From Pseudomonadota bacterium (GTDB lineage: Bacteria; Pseudomonadota; Alphaproteobacteria; Sphingomonadales; Sphingomonadaceae): a DNA stretch of 47,824 bases. The stretch covers positions 1 to 47,824 of the forward strand of contig JAKPHK010000045.1 of NCBI GenBank assembly GCA_029550345.1. Direction: 5' to 3'. The position numbers and the translations under genes are program-made. How positions within the stretch are numbered: position 1 is the stretch's first letter; every line of letters begins with the position of its first letter. The notes beneath the pieces were generated by a model. The model made no database searches and was not told where the DNA came from. It worked only from the letters and a program-made list of their open reading frames with translations. Below, one piece after another: positions 42,541-47,824 of this stretch.

Positions 42541-44127
42541 ATGGAGCAGGCCGAGATTCAACATCTGATGCAGCGCGTAGAGGCCACGCGCGGCTTGCTG
42601 ACTGTCGATCAGTTCATTCGCCATTGGGCCGTGCATTCGCCAGAGCAACTCGCAATCGATGCCGATGATCTGCGCCTGACCTACTGCGAGCTTGAAGCGG
42701 CAAGTGCCCGGGCGGCAAGCGCGCTCGCGAGCCTGGGCCTCGCCAGGGGCGATCGGATCGCCTGGTTCGGAAAAAACAGCGGAACCTATTTCGCCCTGTT
42801 CTTTGGCGCGGCGCGCGCGGGTTTTGTCATGGTCCCGGTCGGCTGGCGCCTGGCAGCGCCTGAGGCCGCCTTCATCATCGAGAATGCTGATGCCAAGGTG
42901 CTGGTCTTGGGCGACGGATTTGAGGCTTGCGCCGAAACATTGGGCAGGCATCCCGGCCTGAAGACCTGCCTAACCGCGGCAGAGGCTCGCACTTTGATCA
43001 CCGAAACGCCGGAAGCACCGATCGCGTCGGCCGGACCGGACGAAGCCGTGCTGCAACTCTATACCAGCGGCACCACCGGTCACCCTAAGGGCGCCGTGCT
43101 TTCCAACCGCAACCTGTTCGGCCTGCGCAAAGCCGCGTTCGAGAACCCGCAGCCCTATACCCTGTGGGGCGCCGATGAGGCGGTGCTGGTTGCCATGCCC
43201 TGCGCCCATATCGGCGGAACGGGCCTGGGTATCATGGCGCTGGCGGCCGGACTGCCCGCGGTGATCCTGGCCGAATTCGATCCACCCAAGGTGTTCGATG
43301 CAGTTCAGAACCGCGGCGTCACACGGTTTTTCATCGTCCCGGCGGCACTGCAATTGTTGTTGAATCACCCCGACTGCGCCAAAACCGATTTCAGTCGCCT
43401 GAAATACATCCTGTATGGCGCCGCCCCGATCCCGCTTGAATTGCTGCGGCAGTGCATCGAAATGTTCGGGGCCGGTTTCATCCAGGCCTATGGCATGACC
43501 GAAACCGCCGGCACGATCTGTATGTTGCCGCCCGAAGACCATTCGGTCGATGGCAATGTGCGAATGCGCTCTGCCGGGAAACCACTGCCCGGAGTCGATC
43601 TGGAGGTGCGCGGCATCACGGGCGAGGCGCTTCCTGTCGGAGGGGTGGGAGAGTTATTTACCCGGTCATCCAACAATATGCTGTGTTACTGGAAGCTGCC
43701 CGAGGCCACGACATCGACGATGTGCGAAGGCTGGGTCGCCACCGGCGATGTCGGCTATCTTGATGAAGATGGCTATGTCTACATCTTCGACCGGGCCAAG
43801 GACATGATCATTTCGGGCGGAGAAAACGTCTATCCCGCCGAAGTTGAAAGCGGGATCTATGGTCACCCCGATGTACTGGAAGTCGCGGTGTTCGGGGTGC
43901 CTGACGAGACCTGGGGCGAAGCGGTCAAAGCGGCCTGCGTTGCGAAACCCGGCCATGACATCGACGCCGACAGCGTGATTGTCTGGGCCCGAGAGCGTCT
44001 GGCCAGCTACAAGGTGCCCAAGACGATCGACATTATCCCCGCCCTGCCGCGCAATCCCAGCGGCAAGATCCTCCGCCGCGAACTGCGTGCGCCCTATTGG
44101 GAGGGACGCGACCGGCAAGTGAACTAA
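42541..44127 (+). CDS. AMP-forming acyl-CoA ligase
   Basis: A 528-residue acyl-CoA synthetase activating a fatty or other carboxylic acid with ATP and CoA. Core motifs: LQLYTSGTTGHPKGAVLSN (P-loop, 174-184), YGMTETAGTICML (about 321-333), GWVATGDVGYLDEDGYVYIFDRAKDMIISGGENVYP, and the C-terminal lysine motif PSGKILRREL. Full length. Followed after 109 bases by a 3-hydroxyacyl-CoA dehydrogenase, suggesting a short catabolic unit. Substrate not determinable. Confidence 0.93.
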   Translation: MEQAEIQHLMQRVEATRGLLTVDQFIRHWAVHSPEQLAIDADDLRLTYCELEAASARAASALASLGLARGDRIAWFGKNSGTYFALFFGAARAGFVMVPVGWRLAAPEAAFIIENADAKVLVLGDGFEACAETLGRHPGLKTCLTAAEARTLITETPEAPIASAGPDEAVLQLYTSGTTGHPKGAVLSNRNLFGLRKAAFENPQPYTLWGADEAVLVAMPCAHIGGTGLGIMALAAGLPAVILAEFDPPKVFDAVQNRGVTRFFIVPAALQLLLNHPDCAKTDFSRLKYILYGAAPIPLELLRQCIEMFGAGFIQAYGMTETAGTICMLPPEDHSVDGNVRMRSAGKPLPGVDLEVRGITGEALPVGGVGELFTRSSNNMLCYWKLPEATTSTMCEGWVATGDVGYLDEDGYVYIFDRAKDMIISGGENVYPAEVESGIYGHPDVLEVAVFGVPDETWGEAVKAACVAKPGHDIDADSVIVWARERLASYKVPKTIDIIPALPRNPSGKILRRELRAPYWEGRDRQVN

Positions 44128-44236
44128 GCGGCTGGATGGACAACGGCCTCGCTGCAAGTGCGATTCCTTTGTCAGTTCATGTCTTCGTGTAATCCCGAAA
44201 CCGCGCTAATCCAATCTGAACACAGGAGCCAAGACC

Positions 44237-45499
44237 ATGTCCGATCCCCTTCCCGGCGCCCAGGCGCATATCGAAGCCGCGCTCAAGCTCTGCTCGCAGA
44301 TTGACGATCTCCCGGCTGATACGCCGCTGATCGAAATCGCAAAGGTTGGCGTGATCGGCGCGGGCACGATGGGCGGCGGGATCACCATGAATTTCCTTTC
44401 AGCCGGAATTCCAGTGACCATCATAGAGGCCGAACAGGCCGCACTTGATCGCGGCGTGGCGGTGATGGCCAAGAATTACGAAGCCAGCGTCAAACGCGGC
44501 CGGATCGAGGCAGCGGATGCTCAGGCGGCGATGGCCCGGCTGACCCCATCGCTCAGCTTTGATGATCTGGCCGATTGCGATCTGGTGATCGAGGCGGTCT
44601 ATGAATCGATGGACGTCAAGAAGGACGTGTTCGGTCGGCTCGATGCGATCGTGAAGCAAGGCGCGATCCTGGCCAGCAACACCAGCTATCTCAACGTCGA
44701 TGAGATTGCCGCCGCCACCAAACGCCCTGAAGCCGTGCTGGGGATGCATTTCTTCTCGCCCGCCAACATCATGAAACTGCTGGAAGTGGTGCGCGGGGCC
44801 AAGACCGGCGCCAGCCAGCTCGCCACGGTGATGCAGCTGGCGGTAAAGATCCGCAAGGTGCCGGTCGTCTCGGGGGTATGCCACGGCTTTATCGGCAACC
44901 GGATGCTGGCCAAGCGCCAGGATCAGGCCAATGCGCTGCTGATGGAAGGCGCGGCCTATTACGACATCGATCAGGTCCTGCTCGATTTCGGGTTCCCGAT
45001 GGGTCCGTTCCAGATGGGCGACCTGGCCGGGCTGGACATCGGCTGGCACCGCGATCCCGCCAAGGTAACCTCAATCCGCGAAGCGCTCTGCGCGGTCGGC
45101 CGCTGGGGCCAGAAGACCGGCAAGGGCTTTTACGATTACGCCGAAGATCGCAGCCGCACGCCTTCGGATGAGGTCAAGGCGATCATCGCCGACTTTGCCG
45201 CAAAAAGCGGCGTCGCTCAGCGCGAAGTGAGCAAGCAGGAAATCTTCGAACGGCTGCTCTACCCGATGGTCAGCGAAGGCGCGCTGATCCTTGAAGAAGG
45301 GATCGCCCAGCGCGCCAGCGACATCGATCTGGTCTGGCTCAACGGCTATGGCTGGCCGGCCTGGACCGGCGGGATCATGTACTGGGCCGACCACGAAGGG
45401 TTGGGCAAGATCGTTGATGGATTGAAGCGGCACGGCCTGCCGGTGGCCCCGCTGCTGGAACGGCTGGTGAAACTAGATGGGAAGTTCTGTAGCGATTGA
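44237..45499 (+). CDS. 3-hydroxyacyl-CoA dehydrogenase (monofunctional, FadB-type C-terminal half)
   Basis: A 420-residue NAD-dependent dehydrogenase of beta-oxidation. After a short N-terminal tail the Rossmann motif is [13 protein letters not shown] (38-50); [30 protein letters not shown] (catalytic His), GFIGNRML and [16 protein letters not shown] follow, and a second C-terminal domain ends near [17 protein letters not shown]. The enoyl-CoA hydratase half of FadB/FadJ proteins is missing, though the N-terminal residues ([17 protein letters not shown]) resemble its edge. ACAGGAG precedes the start. Confidence 0.93.
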   Translation: MSDPLPGAQAHIEAALKLCSQIDDLPADTPLIEIAKVGVIGAGTMGGGITMNFLSAGIPVTIIEAEQAALDRGVAVMAKNYEASVKRGRIEAADAQAAMARLTPSLSFDDLADCDLVIEAVYESMDVKKDVFGRLDAIVKQGAILASNTSYLNVDEIAAATKRPEAVLGMHFFSPANIMKLLEVVRGAKTGASQLATVMQLAVKIRKVPVVSGVCHGFIGNRMLAKRQDQANALLMEGAAYYDIDQVLLDFGFPMGPFQMGDLAGLDIGWHRDPAKVTSIREALCAVGRWGQKTGKGFYDYAEDRSRTPSDEVKAIIADFAAKSGVAQREVSKQEIFERLLYPMVSEGALILEEGIAQRASDIDLVWLNGYGWPAWTGGIMYWADHEGLGKIVDGLKRHGLPVAPLLERLVKLDGKFCSD

Positions 45500-45555
45500 T
45501 TCCACCCAAACCGGCGTTAATGTTGCCTCTGACCGTTGACCCAAGGAGCATGGCC

Positions 45556-46020
45556 ATGCGGCGAAATGTAGTCACATGGCTTCGCGATGCAGCGGACGTT
45601 TGTTCGTGGGCAGTTTATGGCGCGTGGATCCTGGCGATTTTCATCCGAGTTCGGCATGATCTAGAAATCCCAGAGCTCAAATACTTCACGCAGTTCGCCC
45701 CCCTTGTCTGGCTTGCATTGGTTATTGTTGGCCTGCGAAGAGCAAAAGCAAAGGAAGCGACGCGCCATTCCAAAGGGCCAAGCCCCGCACAATCCGCATG
45801 GGGACTGGCCTTGGCTTTGGGATTTGGCGCAGCAATCTTCCTGTTTCAAGACTATCGCGAACCATCCGATGCGACTCTTCCATTGACTGCGATTGGAGTT
45901 GCCTTGGTGGCTGGCTTTTTTCTGTCGCGCTTTGCCTACAAGCATGCCAGCGAAATAGGTGAAGCCCGGTTTGGACCTGACGGGAAGCCGTTGGGTCCTT
46001 GGAAACCACCTCATTCCTGA
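45556..46020 (+). CDS. Small membrane protein, hypothetical
   Basis: A 154-residue protein with four hydrophobic segments (about residues 15-30, 48-62, 80-95, 108-125), then a soluble tail with GEARFGPDGKPLGPW. ATG 45556 is preferred (AAGGAG seven bases upstream; the nearer ATG 45550 has it too close, and the TTG at 45496 overlaps the dehydrogenase). No family recognised. It ends one base before the convergent hydrolase gene ends. Codon use is less GC-biased than its neighbours. Confidence 0.7.
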   Translation: MRRNVVTWLRDAADVCSWAVYGAWILAIFIRVRHDLEIPELKYFTQFAPLVWLALVIVGLRRAKAKEATRHSKGPSPAQSAWGLALALGFGAAIFLFQDYREPSDATLPLTAIGVALVAGFFLSRFAYKHASEIGEARFGPDGKPLGPWKPPHS

Positions 46021-46021
46021 G

Positions 46022-47212
46022 TTACCGCGCCTTCGGGATACACTTGTCGCGTGGAAGTCCGACGAAACTGTCGCAGTTGTAGAGCACGATCTCTGCCCCC
46101 GCCGGATCGCGCGAATAGCTGAACTGCAGCCCCGCGCGCGATGCCCCGCTAAGCGGCAGGCTGGCCGGGATCAGGCTGCGGTCGGACCAGCCCATCACCC
46201 GGCAGGTGCCCTCCGCCGGGCAGAGCTTGCGGGCGATTCCCAGGGCGCTATCGGCCCCGGCGCCGGGATCGATGGTGACGAAATTGGCTTTCCCCGAAGG
46301 AACCCGCATCACCACATCACCGCCGACAACCTTGGGCGTGTCACTCGGCAGCGGCGGCATCACCACGGGGCCGAAATTGGTGGCGGGCAGATCGCTGAGC
46401 CCGGTCGGCAAATCAACCGGCGCGGAGGCACGCGGGCGCGCCATCAGCATCGCCAGCGATGGTTCACTGCCGCCATAGGCTTTGCGCCACGATTTGACCG
46501 AGCCCCAGAAGCCCGGCCAGCGCAGAAACAGGTGGGTTTCCACCTGGGCGATCTTCTGCAGCTTGGGGCTCCACCACGGGAATACCCAATCGGTGTGATA
46601 ATGGGTTGCATTGCCGACCACCGGGAAGACATAGCCGCGCAGCGCCTGATCGGCGCGACTGCGGGCAGCGGCCCAGCTGGCCGGATCGTATTGGCGGCTG
46701 AGCGAGCCATCGCACGTGAAAGTGAACTGGCATCCAGTCGCACGTTCGGAACCTTCGAACACCACGCCGCAAACCGTGCTGGCAAAGGCAGGATGGCGCG
46801 CACGGTTGAGCACGACCTGGATCACAGCGCGTTGCCCCGGATCGGAATTTCCGGCCTCCGCCAGAGCGGCCAGGGCAAGGCAATCGCGGGCATTGGCGAA
46901 ATCGGCAGTGTTGCCGGCAAATCGATAGGGCGGCGCCGGATCGAGTTTTCCGCCAACGAAAGGCACGGCCAGGTTCTGTGACCGTGCATCGGCACCAATC
47001 GGCAGCGGCGAGGCGGAATATTCGACCGGCGGCAGCTCGCCCGGTCGGCCGGGAAGCTCCGCCAATTGCGCCATCAGAACGGGGTCGTCGGTTGGCATAC
47101 CGGTTTCGTCGGCTACGGACGGGTCAAAGCGCAAGCTCGCCCATGCCAGCAGAAGCAGCGGAAGCAATGCCATCAAGGCAATGGTCATGCGGCGATTCAG
47201 AGGATCGTCCAT
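46022..47212 (-). CDS. SleB-like cell wall hydrolase
   Basis: A 396-residue exported or membrane-anchored protein. After an N-terminal hydrophobic segment and a linker, a Hydrolase_2 (SleB/CwlJ) domain appears: DCLALAALAEAGNSDPGQRAVIQVVLNR with the catalytic glutamate, FEGSERATGCQFTFTCDGSL and NATHYHTDWVFPWWS. A long C-terminal part has a repeat-free, possibly SH3-like stretch. ATG 47212 has AAAGG six bases upstream. It probably cuts peptidoglycan. Same strand as the tRNA-fMet gene, separated by a terminator. Confidence 0.88.
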   Translation of the reverse strand: MDDPLNRRMTIALMALLPLLLLAWASLRFDPSVADETGMPTDDPVLMAQLAELPGRPGELPPVEYSASPLPIGADARSQNLAVPFVGGKLDPAPPYRFAGNTADFANARDCLALAALAEAGNSDPGQRAVIQVVLNRARHPAFASTVCGVVFEGSERATGCQFTFTCDGSLSRQYDPASWAAARSRADQALRGYVFPVVGNATHYHTDWVFPWWSPKLQKIAQVETHLFLRWPGFWGSVKSWRKAYGGSEPSLAMLMARPRASAPVDLPTGLSDLPATNFGPVVMPPLPSDTPKVVGGDVVMRVPSGKANFVTIDPGAGADSALGIARKLCPAEGTCRVMGWSDRSLIPASLPLSGASRAGLQFSYSRDPAGAEIVLYNCDSFVGLPRDKCIPKAR

Positions 47213-47244
47213 CTCAAACCTTTGCTTCGCCCGCCTGCAATACA

Positions 47245-47264
47245 AAACCCCGCCGAGGCGGGGT
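47245..47264 (-). terminator. Rho-independent terminator after tRNA-fMet
   Basis: ACCCCGCC-GA-GGCGGGGT, a perfect 8-base inverted repeat. On the minus strand it is followed by TTTTG, so it ends the transcript coming from the rRNA-tRNA side. Confidence 0.8.
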
Positions 47265-47271
47265 GTTGCGG

Positions 47272-47348
<77 letters not shown>

Positions 47349-47429
47349 TCACCAGCCGTCGGCCCGAGAGCCGCCGGAACAAAGGCCAGATAAGGCCGAA
47401 TTAGCGGGAAACAAGTCCCCGAAAACACA

Positions 47430-47451
47430 AAAAGGGCCGCTGGCGGCCCTT
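47430..47451 (-). terminator. Terminator-like hairpin between 5S rRNA and tRNA-fMet
   Basis: AAGGGCCGC-TG-GCGGCCCTT, a perfect 9-base inverted repeat. On the minus strand it leads into TTTTTGTG, so it should end (or partly end) the rRNA transcript before the tRNA-fMet gene. Confidence 0.75.
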
Positions 47452-47511
47452 GGTGTGCGGGCAAATGCCCTGACATGTGAATGGGTTTATCCCGTGCCCG
47501 CCGGCTTTAAT

Positions 47512-47627
47512 GCCTGGCGACGCCCTACTCTTCCAACGCTTAAGCGGTAGTACCATCGGCGCAGTCTGGTTTCACGGCCGAGTTCGAGATGGGATCGGGT
47601 GGGTCACAGACGCTATGGTCACCAAGC
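47512..47627 (-). rRNA. rrf: 5S ribosomal RNA
   Basis: About 116 bases. Read on the minus strand it starts with CTTGGTGACCATAGCG, contains CCCATCTCGAACTCGG and ends GAGTAGGGCGTCGCCAGGC, all standard for alphaproteobacterial 5S. The ends pair with each other. Confidence 0.95.
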
Positions 47628-47742
47628 AATAAAGCAGGCGGACATGGGTTTTAATCGATGCACGTTTTACGTGTTGTAGGCGTATCTGGCTGTGATGACC
47701 GTCCGGTCAACGACAGCAGAGCTGTCATTGATGGTGGGATTC

Positions 47743-47824
47743 ATCAAGCATGATCAGAGTTATTAGGACCGGTTAGCTCCACACATTACTGCGCTTCCAC
47801 ATCCGGCCTATCAACGTGATGGTC
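47743..47824 (-). rRNA. rrl: 23S ribosomal RNA, 3' end (runs off right edge)
   Basis: On the minus strand the sequence entering from the right edge reads GGATGTGGAAGCGCAGTAATG and GAGCTAACCGGTCCTAATAACTC, the conserved end of 23S. The 3' end is estimated near 47743 by comparison with the known position after CTAAT; a few bases of error are possible. Confidence 0.9.

Overview
The window comes from a GC-rich alphaproteobacterium, most likely a member of the Sphingomonadales. The pointers are the FzlA-like division protein, the ftsE-ftsX-ydcF-plsC block, the hisC-tyrA and metX-metW pairs, a TonB-dependent receptor, a lycopene-cyclase-like relic, and the rRNA operon order 23S-5S-tRNA-fMet. All calls come from reading the sequence and its translations; no database search was run.

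Left part (1-6.3 kb): the 5' part of a TonB-dependent receptor runs off the left edge. Divergent from it is a three-gene cassette: a TIR-transmembrane-TPR protein, a Tat-type lipoprotein, and a TRAFs-binding/TPR protein with a SLOG-like fold and a degenerate class III cyclase tail. A Crp/FNR-type regulator lies convergently after them. 6.4-16.1 kb: a large archaic (Csu-like, spore coat U domain) chaperone-usher pilus operon on the minus strand, with eight pilin-like subunits, chaperone, usher and tip protein.

16.5-30.2 kb: mostly chromosomal housekeeping genes. These are a shortened lycopene-cyclase-like protein, a DUF3592-like membrane protein, FzlA, Ppx/GppA phosphatase, a VOC protein with FdhD, MetW and MetX, HisC and TyrA, an NRAMP-related transporter, PlsC, YdcF, FtsX and FtsE, and a zinc-ribbon protein.

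30.4-31.9 kb: a tRNA-Leu(GAG) gene whose last 16 bases are repeated 1.44 kb downstream. The enclosed, AT-richer DNA carries an SPOUT RNA methyltransferase and a zinc-ribbon DUF4145 protein, has no integrase, and starts with a leader able to form two mutually exclusive hairpins. It looks like a very small integrase-less island and is the most unusual part of the window.

32.3-47.8 kb: a four-gene operon with 4-base overlaps (5-oxoprolinase, DUF969, DUF979, DUF2891) that probably takes up and uses 5-oxoproline or a similar compound. Next come a YfiR-YfiN-YfiB-like c-di-GMP module, an M20 peptidase, an acyl-CoA ligase, a 3-hydroxyacyl-CoA dehydrogenase, a small membrane protein and a SleB-like cell wall hydrolase. 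The window closes with tRNA-fMet, 5S rRNA and the 3' end of 23S rRNA, all on the minus strand.
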